Shown: positions 1 through 6,748 of the stretch, piece after piece | Position numbering within the stretch: the first letter of the stretch is position 1 | Layout: each line of letters opens with the position of its first letter | Source of the DNA: Lewinellaceae bacterium | GTDB taxonomy: Bacteria; Bacteroidota; Bacteroidia; Chitinophagales; Saprospiraceae | Assembly (NCBI GenBank): GCA_020636325.1 | Contig: JACJYC010000004.1 | Span: 372,001-436,000 of the forward strand | Direction: 5' to 3' | Length of the DNA stretch: 64,000 nt | Position numbers and translations under genes: made by a program | The notes under the pieces: generated by a model | What the model saw: only the letters and a program-made list of their open reading frames with translations | Database searches by the model: none | What the model was told of the DNA's origin: nothing

Positions 1-795
1 TCATACCAACCGTCTATTCAAAGCAACTATTTGCTAAACGGGCACTTTGAGCAGGAAGTCGAACGCAGATTAATGGACTGGCTTATCCGGGAAAAAGGAC
101 AGCCGGTGCGTACGGCAACCCTCCTCTGGAAAAAAATAAAGGAATCGCTCGAAGCCCGTTCAGCCCGGTCTCCATGTTCGGAAGAAGTCGTAATTTGGTC
201 CGCTGTACAGCGCATAGCCGACGAAGAGCTGATCAAATTGAAAGCCGCAATGGATAAAAACTTTGGACTGACCGAAGACGCTTTCTCTGACCTGGCCGAC
301 AGTCTCCGGGGGGGAGATGACGGCTTGTTTGAGCAGATCTTCCTCCAACATTTTGAAAGCTGCATGAGTTACCTGAAGCGGCAGTATAAAGCTACCCATG
401 AAGATGCCTACGATGCGTCCATGCATACCCTGCTGGAATTCCATCACCGCATCCGCGACGGGAAGATCCAGTACGGTAACCTTCGGTTTCTCTTTACCCG
501 GATGGCGGGTCAGTACTACTTCAAATGGATCAAAAAGGAAAACCTGACAACCGAACTTTCCGATCTGGACCTGGCTGATCCGCCGGAAGACGTGGACCCG
601 GAAATGCTGGCTGTTTTGGATAAAGCCTGGAACCTCCTCTGCGACAAATGCAGAGGCTTGCTGAAAGCCTTTTATTACGATAAGAAAACCCTGGCGGAAA
701 TAGCCGAAGCGCAGGAGAAAGACCCCGCTGCGATTCGCAAACAAAAACAACGTTGCGTGGAAAAACTCAGAGATAGTTTCACCCAACAATCTTAA
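1..795 (+). CDS. RNA polymerase sigma-70 family factor, 5' end cut by window edge
   Basis: Probable alternative (ECF-like) sigma factor that directs RNA polymerase to a regulon. The frame is open to base 1, so the true start may lie outside; in-window candidates are TTG 31 and ATG 73. Around bases 320-540 lies a region-2-like helical block (FEQIFLQHF ... GQYYFKWIKKE). Around bases 620-780 lies a region-4 helix-turn-helix (KTLAEIAEAQEKDPAAIRKQ). About 95 residues precede region 2, longer than a minimal ECF factor, and are of unknown role. The stop is 10 bases before the next gene, a membrane TPR protein that is likely its regulator. Family call is good; target genes are unknown. Confidence 0.8.
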   Translation, partial: SYQPSIQSNYLLNGHFEQEVERRLMDWLIREKGQPVRTATLLWKKIKESLEARSARSPCSEEVVIWSAVQRIADEELIKLKAAMDKNFGLTEDAFSDLADSLRGGDDGLFEQIFLQHFESCMSYLKRQYKATHEDAYDASMHTLLEFHHRIRDGKIQYGNLRFLFTRMAGQYYFKWIKKENLTTELSDLDLADPPEDVDPEMLAVLDKAWNLLCDKCRGLLKAFYYDKKTLAEIAEAQEKDPAAIRKQKQRCVEKLRDSFTQQS

Positions 796-805
796 ACCGG
801 AACAT

Positions 806-1519
806 ATGAAAGACATTCAAAAATATCGGGAAGGTTCAATGTCAGACGAAGAGCTGGAACGCTTCACCGGTAAAATGGTAAACCTCAAACTGGACAACGA
901 CCTGAAAAACAAATGGGCCGGCCAACTGGCCCAGGAACATGACCTGGTCCGCAAACCCGGCGCCGGCGGCGTTTTTCCGCTTAAGGGCAGATTGCTCTGG
1001 GGCCTGGTTTCCATCGCCGCGAGCATCCTGCTGATCACCTTGTTCCTCCCTGATTTGCTGCGGCCCGAACCCCGTTCCGCCCGGGAATTGGCAAGCATTT
1101 ACCTGGAAAAGGACCACCTGACGGATCCGACCGTAAGAGGGGGCGACGCAGCCCGGGATGAACTCCGCTCACGCGCTCAGGAAGCTTTCAATAAAGGAGA
1201 TTATAAAACAGCTATCGACCTCCGGCTGGAACTGATCAACCGTACCCCCGGCGACATCAGCGACGAGTTTTTCCTGGCCCTGGCCTACCTCAATAACGAC
1301 CAGGCGACCAACAGCATTCCGCTTTTTCAGAAAACCCTTGAAACGGCGCCGGCCAACGACAATAAATTTGCTGAGGAATCCGCCTGGTTCATCAGCCTGG
1401 CTTACCTCAAAACCGGTAACCTCCAGGCAGCCCGCGATGCCCTCCTCAAAATCAAGGAAGACGAATGGCGATATGCCGAATCCAGGGAATTGCTCGATAA
1501 ACTGGAAGAACTGAAATAA
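806..1519 (+). CDS. Membrane-anchored TPR protein, putative anti-sigma partner
   Basis: 237 residues. Residues 1-50 (KYREGSMSDEELERFTGKM) look like the short N-terminal helical segment seen in zinc-free anti-sigma factors. One transmembrane helix follows at about 67-86 (WGLVSIAASILLITLFLP). Residues about 110-235 are helical with TPR spacing (AFNKGDYKTAIDLRLELI, SIPLFQKTLETAP, AWFISLAYLKTGNLQAARDALL). The order implies a cytoplasmic head, one membrane pass and an extracytoplasmic TPR sensor. It starts 10 bases after the sigma gene, so the two are almost certainly co-transcribed. The anti-sigma role is inferred from that pairing; no canonical anti-sigma zinc motif is seen. Confidence 0.65.
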   Translation: MKDIQKYREGSMSDEELERFTGKMVNLKLDNDLKNKWAGQLAQEHDLVRKPGAGGVFPLKGRLLWGLVSIAASILLITLFLPDLLRPEPRSARELASIYLEKDHLTDPTVRGGDAARDELRSRAQEAFNKGDYKTAIDLRLELINRTPGDISDEFFLALAYLNNDQATNSIPLFQKTLETAPANDNKFAEESAWFISLAYLKTGNLQAARDALLKIKEDEWRYAESRELLDKLEELK

Positions 1520-1569
1520 ATAATCACAACGCTGCACCCGTGGGACCGTTCAGAATTTTGTGTCAACCG

Positions 1570-1600
1570 GATTTTTAGCATGCGCAGCTTGCTAAAAATC
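1570..1600. terminator. Hairpin between convergent genes, possible bidirectional terminator
   Basis: Perfect 11-bp arms GATTTTTAGCA (1570-1580) and TGCTAAAAATC (1590-1600) with a 9-base loop, between the TPR gene (stop 1519) and the convergent response regulator (stop 1712). The T/A-rich arms give a U-run within the stem on either strand, but no long U-tract follows. Confidence 0.5.
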
Positions 1601-1603
1601 AGA

Positions 1604-1626
1604 TCTTTGCGTCTTTGCGTGAAAAC
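1604..1626. repeat. Tandem CTTTGCGT word, possible dispersed intergenic repeat
   Basis: CTTTGCGTCTTTGCGTG is a direct duplication of an 8-base word. I recall this phrase recurring between genes in Bacteroidota genomes; only one copy is in this window, so dispersal cannot be shown here. Confidence 0.3.
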
Positions 1627-1681
1627 ACTGTTTTGAACAATCTCGCACGCGTTAAACAATAGGGAAGGCGCCAATATATCG

Positions 1682-1731
1682 CCTCTCACCTCTCTCACCC
1701 TCTCACCCCTCTCACCCCTCTTCCCCCTCCC
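1682..1731. repeat. Degenerate ~9-bp TCACCCCTC tandem repeat overlapping a gene end
   Basis: About five C/T-rich units (CTCTCACC to CTCTTCCCC) run through the stop codon and last codons of the response regulator on the minus strand. They encode its acidic C-terminal DNGEGEEG. Confidence 0.6.
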
Positions 1732-2413
1732 CATTATCCGTCAGAATAAACCCGCTCCCGTACACATTCGCAATCTCAATGTCCGGATCGTCCGACAGGT
1801 ACTTTCGCAACCTGGAAATGAAGACATCCATGCTTCGCCGGTTGAAATAGTCATTGCCCGACCACAGGGAGTTCAGGACCTGCCGCCGGGACAACAACTT
1901 CCCTTTGTTCTCGCACAACAAACGAAGCAGTTGGGCCTCCCGTTCGGTCAGGATCTGCTCGCTGCCGTTCAGGAACAATTTTTGATTGGCGGGGTCAAAA
2001 GTGTATTTCCCGATGGTAAAAAGAAGCTTTTCATCTTCGGGATTTTTAGTGCGGGTACGGCGCAATATGGCTTTGATCCTGGCAACCAATTCCTCCTCAT
2101 CCACCGGTTTGATGATGTAATCGTCGGCGCCGAGGTTAAACCCCTTGAGCTTGTCTACCTTCAATGCCTTGGCGGTCAGGAATATGAAAGCGGCGCCGCG
2201 GTCGAGCAACCGGATTTCCCTGGCCAGCGTCAGGCCGTCCATTTCAGGCATCATGATGTCCAGTATGGAAAGGTCGTAAGCCTGTTTTTTAAACAGATGC
2301 AGCCCTTCCTTTCCGTTCCGGGCCAGATTGACCTCAAAACCTTTCATTTCCAGGTATTCCCTCAGGACATATCCCAGGGTGTCATTATCTTCGACAAGCA
2401 GAATGCGGTTCAT
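1712..2413 (-). CDS. OmpR/PhoB-type response regulator (RprY-like)
   Basis: 233-residue two-domain transcription regulator. The receiver domain (1-120) has the acidic pocket E8/D9, phospho-acceptor D52 (LDIMMPEMDG), T in FLTAKA and K in YIIKP. A winged-helix DNA-binding domain follows (about 130-228: LTEREAQLLRLLCENKG, RRSMDVFISRLRKYL). The domain order and the LREYLEMKGFEV start resemble Bacteroides RprY. No histidine kinase is adjacent, so it is an orphan within the window; its upstream side faces the M36 protease. The last residues lie in a simple-sequence repeat, so tail length could vary between strains. Confidence 0.9.
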   Translation of the reverse strand: MNRILLVEDNDTLGYVLREYLEMKGFEVNLARNGKEGLHLFKKQAYDLSILDIMMPEMDGLTLAREIRLLDRGAAFIFLTAKALKVDKLKGFNLGADDYIIKPVDEEELVARIKAILRRTRTKNPEDEKLLFTIGKYTFDPANQKLFLNGSEQILTEREAQLLRLLCENKGKLLSRRQVLNSLWSGNDYFNRRSMDVFISRLRKYLSDDPDIEIANVYGSGFILTDNGEGEEG

Positions 2414-2577
2414 CTTCGTCAGGTTATTCAGGTTATCAAAGGATAGTGGCGCGAACGGAGCTATTTATAAAGACCGAATACGATGCGGAATGGTTGTGAA
2501 CGGCCGGAATTTTATCAAATGTCGGCTGCACATGATTATTAACGGGATTCTTGCGAAAAACTACCTGACATATTAGT

Positions 2578-2585
2578 TAATTTTG
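2578..2585 (+). promoter_or_regulatory. -7 promoter element TAATTTTG for the M36 protease
   Basis: Matches the Bacteroidota -7 consensus TAnnTTTG. It lies 108 bases before the ATG at 2694; a TTG at 2551-2553 is the best -33 candidate at a slightly long spacing. Confidence 0.45.
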
Positions 2586-2693
2586 CCCGCCGTTAAAACC
2601 TGGAATGCTTTCCCCGGTCAACTGTTTTTCAATTGAATATATTTAATGCCAGGCTTCGTCCTGAATCAACAAAATTGATAAATTGGATCAAAT

Positions 2694-5600
2694 ATGATGA
2701 GATTTACACCTGGAATTTTCGTGTTTATGCTTCTCCTGGGTTTGAATGCCGTCCTCTTCGGACAGGAACGCAGCCAGGAAGCCTCCAAGATCGCACAGGA
2801 ATACGTGCAGCACAACCTGGACAAATACGGGCTCCAACCGTCGGACATCGCCGGCATGGATGTGAGCGACAACTATTTTTCCAAAAACAATGAAACCTAC
2901 CACGTTTATTTCAACCAGAAATATCGGGGCATTGCGGTTCAGAATGCCGTTTTCGGCGCACACATCAAAAACGGCAAGGTCTTTTATGCCACCAACAGGT
3001 TTATTTCGGGCCTGGGAGAGGCCGTAAACGCCACCGAAGCAGGATTGACGCCCGCAGAGGCCATCGACCGGGCTGCCGCCTATCTGGGGCTGATCATCGA
3101 TGCGCCGTTGCGGCAGGTGAACCGCAAGGACCTGTATTCCTATGAGTTTACCCCAGGCAATATCGCCCGGGAAAACATCCAGGTGGACCTGCAGTACCTG
3201 CCCGACTATAAAACGGGCGCTGTCAACCTCGCCTGGGTGGTCGGCATATTCGAGGCCGGCTCTCCCGATTACTGGATACTCGGGATCGATGCGCTGGATG
3301 GGAAAATGCTGGAACGCCACAACCGTACCCTGCATTGCAGCTTTCCGGCGGGAACCGGCCATCAGCATGATGCTTCCTGTGTGACGGAAGAAAAGGAAAT
3401 GCCGACCCCTCCGCTGCCGCCGGCTCCTCCTTCCGGAGCGACCTACAACGTATACCCGCTGCCCTTTGAAAGCCCCCTGGACGGCGACCGCCAATTGGTG
3501 GTTGAACCCCAGGATCCGGCAGCTTCTCCCTACGGCTGGCACGATACCGACGGCGTACCGGGAGCGGAATATACCATTACCCGGGGGAACAATGCACATG
3601 CCTACATTGACGCCGACGACACCAACCAATCCAGCGGCGATGAACCCAACGGCGGCAATTCGCTGTTGTTTGATTTTCCGTTGGACCTGAGCAAAGAACC
3701 GGACAGCTTCCGGCGTGCAGCTACCGTTCAGCTTTTCTATCTGACCAATATGATGCACGATTTTACCTACCGGTACGGTTTTGACGAACAGGCGGGCAAT
3801 TTTCAGCAAAATAATTACAGCAACGGCGGATCGGCCAATGACTACGTAATGGCGCAAGCCCAGGACGGCGGAAACCTGCTGGATGCCGACCATATCAACA
3901 ATGCCAATTTTTCTACACCCCCCGACGGCTCCAGGGGAAGAATGCAAATGTACCTGTGGGATCGCGCTGCCGGGCAATTGTTCTCCGTTACGGAACCGGT
4001 CGGCGTAGCCGGCAACCGGGAAGTAGGCACCGCCGAATTCGGGCCCGCCATCGGCGAAACGGCGGTTGAAGGCAATGTGGTCGCAGCCTATGACGCAAGC
4101 AGCCAGAGCGCTCTGGGATGCCAGAATATCGTAAATGCCGCCGAAGTGGCCGGCAATGTGGCCCTGGTGGATCGCGGTACCTGCTACTTCCACGAAAAAG
4201 CCCTGAAGGCGCAGAATGCAGGCGCAATTGCCCTCATTATCTGCAATTTTGAAGAAACCACGATCAATATGGCTGCGATCGGCGGCCTCCCGGATGTGAC
4301 CATCCCGACAGTGATGATGAAGCGTTCGGATTGTATCCAGATCCGTAACCTGCTGGCCAACGGCACCAATGTGCGCATCAAACTGCAACGGGAAAACGCA
4401 ACAGGTCCGCAATACATGGACGGCGACCTCGAAGCCGTGATCGTTAACCACGAATACGGACATGGTATCTCGAATCGCCTCACAGGAGGACCTGCCCAGG
4501 CCGGTTGTCTTCAGAATGAGGAACAAATGGGCGAAGGATGGAGCGATTTCTTCGGGCTCGTAACCACCGCAAAAGCCGGCCAGACCGGCGAAATGGCCCG
4601 CGGAGTAGGCAGCTTTGTCTGGCGTGCCGGACTGGGCAGCGGTTTCCGGACGTTGCCGTATTCTACCGATATGTCCGTGAATACCAAAACCTATGACGAT
4701 ATCATCGGACAGGAAATTCACACACTGGGCGAAGTGTGGACCACCGTTCTATGGGACCTATATTGGAAAATGGTGGAAGTCTACGGTTTTGATGAAGACT
4801 TCATCAATGGCACCGGCGGCAACAACATGGCCATCCAGTTGGTCATGGACGGCATGAAACTCCAGCCCTGCCTCCCGGGGCTGCTGGATGGCCGCAACGC
4901 CATTATTGCCGCCGATTACCAGAATTACGACGGCGTACATGAATGCCTGATCTGGGATGTCTTTGCCAGAAGGGGCATGGGCTGGAGCGCCGACCAGGGA
5001 TCCTCCACAAGCAGTGAGGATAACAAACAGGCCTTTGATTCCATGCCGGAATGCATCAAGGAACTCAAGATCACCAAGGAGGTCAATAAGGCCAATATCG
5101 AAGCGGGCGACCAGTTGACGTACACCCTGATGGTGACCAACCATACGGATGAAGATCTGCAAAATGTTGTAGTGACCGACGAATTCCCCGCCGGCGCGGC
5201 TTATGTGGCAGGGTCGGCATCCAACGTGTTCCCGTTCACCACCGACGCAGGCGCCATCACCTGGGAAATCGGTGAATTGCTGCCCGGCCAGTTCCTGATC
5301 CTCTCCTACAAAGTGGATACGGACCCGGGGCTGCATTCTCAGGCCATTTTTGCAGATGATTTTGAAAACTTTTCGCTGGACTGGATCGCTGAAACCCTTG
5401 AAGGCGACCAGGCCCACCCGGAAGACGCCTTCCAGTATACCGACCAGTCGCCGAAAAGCGGTGATTTTTGCTGGTTTGTTGATGATTCCGAAAGAGAGAA
5501 CGACCAGACTTTGCTGTACTTTAACCCGATTACGGTAAGCGGCGACAAACCGGTCCTCCGGTTCTGGCACCGGTACAATACCGAACCTGTGTTTGACGGC

Positions 5601-6263
5601 GGCATCGTCGAGATCTCTACCGACGGTACCCAATGGCAAACCCTGGACAATCGGTTCATTCGTCATGATTACCGCGGGAAAATCAATTATACCGCATTCG
5701 CCATCCCGAATGCCCATGCCTTCTGGGGCAACAGCACCCAGTACATTGATTCTTACATTGATCTGGAAGCATTCAAAGGTCAGGACATTTATATCCGTTT
5801 CCGGTTTGGCTCGGATGCGGAGCCGACCAATACCATTGAAACCGGTGAAGGGTGGTATGTTGACGACGTTGCCGTGCTGGATCTGGTGAACTACGAAACC
5901 GAAGCCTGCGTCAGCGCCGACGGAGGGTATATGGCCTGCGGCAAACCGGCCGAAGCCGGTACGGTCGTGGAACCCGGAGCCGTCAATGCGGTCAGCGAAC
6001 TGGAAAACCTGGGCGCGTTGATCAATATCTTCCCGAATCCGGCCAACGACAGGATCTATGTTGATCTCAACGCTAAGCGCAGCGGCAGACTCGAGGTTTC
6101 CCTGCTGGGGATCGACGGTAAGGTCCTGAATAACCAGATCCGGGATGTGACCACCGGGCGCCAGCAATTTTCAATGGACGTGTCCAACCTGGCTGCCGGC
6201 TTCTATTTTGTCCGCCTGAACACAGGCAACGAAGTGGTTACCCAAAAGATCGTGGTGGAGTAA
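2694..6263 (+). CDS. Secreted M36 (fungalysin-type) metalloprotease with T9SS type A sorting domain
   Basis: 1189 residues. Order: signal peptide (about 1-23, ending LFGQ); FTP propeptide (about 25-130); M36 catalytic region with zinc motif H586-EYGH-590 and the downstream glutamate in GEGWSDF; a PA domain inserted before the zinc motif (about 450-560, VALVDRGTCYFHEKA); a DUF11-type domain (about 790-880); a jelly-roll/MAM-like domain (about 882-1065, FDGGIVEISTDGTQW, GWYVDDVAV); and a T9SS type A sorting domain (about 1106-1189, IFPNPANDRIYVDL to KIVVE). It should be exported by T9SS and degrade extracellular protein. The start is an ATG-ATG pair directly before the signal peptide. A strong hairpin follows the stop. 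Confidence 0.93.
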   Translation: MMRFTPGIFVFMLLLGLNAVLFGQERSQEASKIAQEYVQHNLDKYGLQPSDIAGMDVSDNYFSKNNETYHVYFNQKYRGIAVQNAVFGAHIKNGKVFYATNRFISGLGEAVNATEAGLTPAEAIDRAAAYLGLIIDAPLRQVNRKDLYSYEFTPGNIARENIQVDLQYLPDYKTGAVNLAWVVGIFEAGSPDYWILGIDALDGKMLERHNRTLHCSFPAGTGHQHDASCVTEEKEMPTPPLPPAPPSGATYNVYPLPFESPLDGDRQLVVEPQDPAASPYGWHDTDGVPGAEYTITRGNNAHAYIDADDTNQSSGDEPNGGNSLLFDFPLDLSKEPDSFRRAATVQLFYLTNMMHDFTYRYGFDEQAGNFQQNNYSNGGSANDYVMAQAQDGGNLLDADHINNANFSTPPDGSRGRMQMYLWDRAAGQLFSVTEPVGVAGNREVGTAEFGPAIGETAVEGNVVAAYDASSQSALGCQNIVNAAEVAGNVALVDRGTCYFHEKALKAQNAGAIALIICNFEETTINMAAIGGLPDVTIPTVMMKRSDCIQIRNLLANGTNVRIKLQRENATGPQYMDGDLEAVIVNHEYGHGISNRLTGGPAQAGCLQNEEQMGEGWSDFFGLVTTAKAGQTGEMARGVGSFVWRAGLGSGFRTLPYSTDMSVNTKTYDDIIGQEIHTLGEVWTTVLWDLYWKMVEVYGFDEDFINGTGGNNMAIQLVMDGMKLQPCLPGLLDGRNAIIAADYQNYDGVHECLIWDVFARRGMGWSADQGSSTSSEDNKQAFDSMPECIKELKITKEVNKANIEAGDQLTYTLMVTNHTDEDLQNVVVTDEFPAGAAYVAGSASNVFPFTTDAGAITWEIGELLPGQFLILSYKVDTDPGLHSQAIFADDFENFSLDWIAETLEGDQAHPEDAFQYTDQSPKSGDFCWFVDDSERENDQTLLYFNPITVSGDKPVLRFWHRYNTEPVFDGGIVEISTDGTQWQTLDNRFIRHDYRGKINYTAFAIPNAHAFWGNSTQYIDSYIDLEAFKGQDIYIRFRFGSDAEPTNTIETGEGWYVDDVAVLDLVNYETEACVSADGGYMACGKPAEAGTVVEPGAVNAVSELENLGALINIFPNPANDRIYVDLNAKRSGRLEVSLLGIDGKVLNNQIRDVTTGRQQFSMDVSNLAAGFYFVRLNTGNEVVTQKIVVE

Positions 6264-6315
6264 TTCTCCCGACGGGCCAGGCAGTTTTGCCGCCGTTGAT
6301 GACTGCATAACTTCG

Positions 6316-6352
6316 AGCACCTCCGGGCTTTTGTCCGGAGGTGCTTGTTGTT
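6316..6352 (+). terminator. Rho-independent-like terminator after the M36 gene
   Basis: Perfect 11-bp arms AGCACCTCCGG (6316-6326) and CCGGAGGTGCT (6335-6345) with an 8-base loop, followed by TGTTGTTT. It lies about 55 bases past the stop. Confidence 0.65.
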
Positions 6353-6407
6353 TGGAAAGAGGGTATTTGCCATCTGCAGCTTCTCCGCTGCTAAACTTTC
6401 TGTCAAC

Positions 6408-6441
6408 TTGTTTTCCCCAATTCAAAAAAGGATTATCTTTG
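6408..6441 (+). promoter_or_regulatory. Promoter of tRNA-Ser: TTG ... TATCTTTG
   Basis: The -7 element TATCTTTG (6434-6441) is a perfect TAnnTTTG match with a -33 TTG at 6408-6410 (23-base gap). The tRNA starts 38 bases downstream. Confidence 0.6.
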
Positions 6442-6478
6442 CGGTCCGATTACTCCACCGTTATCAATTCTTTTACCC

Positions 6479-6565
6479 GGAGAGGTGCCGGAGTGGTCGA
6501 ACGGGCCTGACTCGAAATCAGGTGTGCCCTCACGGGCACCGGGGGTTCGAATCCCTCCCTCTCCG
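6479..6565 (+). tRNA. tRNA-Ser (anticodon CGA)
   Basis: An 87-base cloverleaf reads UCG serine codons. Acceptor GGAGAGG (6479-6485) pairs with CCTCTCC (6558-6564), with discriminator G at 6565. The anticodon arm is CCTGA-CTCGAAA-TCAGG (6506-6522) with CGA at 6513-6515. A long class-II variable arm (TGTGCCC/GGGCACC) is present, and the T-arm is GGGGG-TTCGAAT-CCCTC (6541-6557). The 3' CCA is not encoded (genome has CCT). It stands alone with its own promoter. Confidence 0.96.
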
Positions 6566-6577
6566 CCTCCGCCCGCC

Positions 6578-6614
6578 GAAGCTCCGAGCGCAGCAAGGAG
6601 CGAAGGCGGGCTCC
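6578..6614 (+). repeat. 37-bp direct repeat, copy 1
   Basis: Begins GAAGCTCCGAGCGCAGCAAG and ends GCGGGCTCC, just after tRNA-Ser. It is identical to the copy at 6707-6743. Function unknown. Confidence 0.85.
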
Positions 6615-6706
6615 GTCCGCTGCCGCCACTATTGAAACCTGTAAAAAAGAGTGAAAAGTCGCTTCGGCGGGCTACGGCGGACGGGGTCCGCAGGAAGAAT
6701 AATGGT

Positions 6707-6743
6707 GAAGCTCCGAGCGCAGCAAGGAGCGAAGGCGGGCTCC
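6707..6743 (+). repeat. 37-bp direct repeat, copy 2
   Basis: Identical to 6578-6614, with 92 bases between the copies. It ends five bases from the stop codon of the minus-strand gene at 6749. A partial relative (CTTCGGCGGGCTACGGCGG) lies between the copies at 6662-6680. Confidence 0.85.
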
Positions 6744-6748
6744 CATCA

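Noticed and set aside
2688..6167. Long open frames on the minus strand opposite the M36 protease (677 and 469 codons)
   Set aside because: They mirror a well-supported gene; their translations are low in recognisable motifs and arise from GC-biased codon use on the coding strand.
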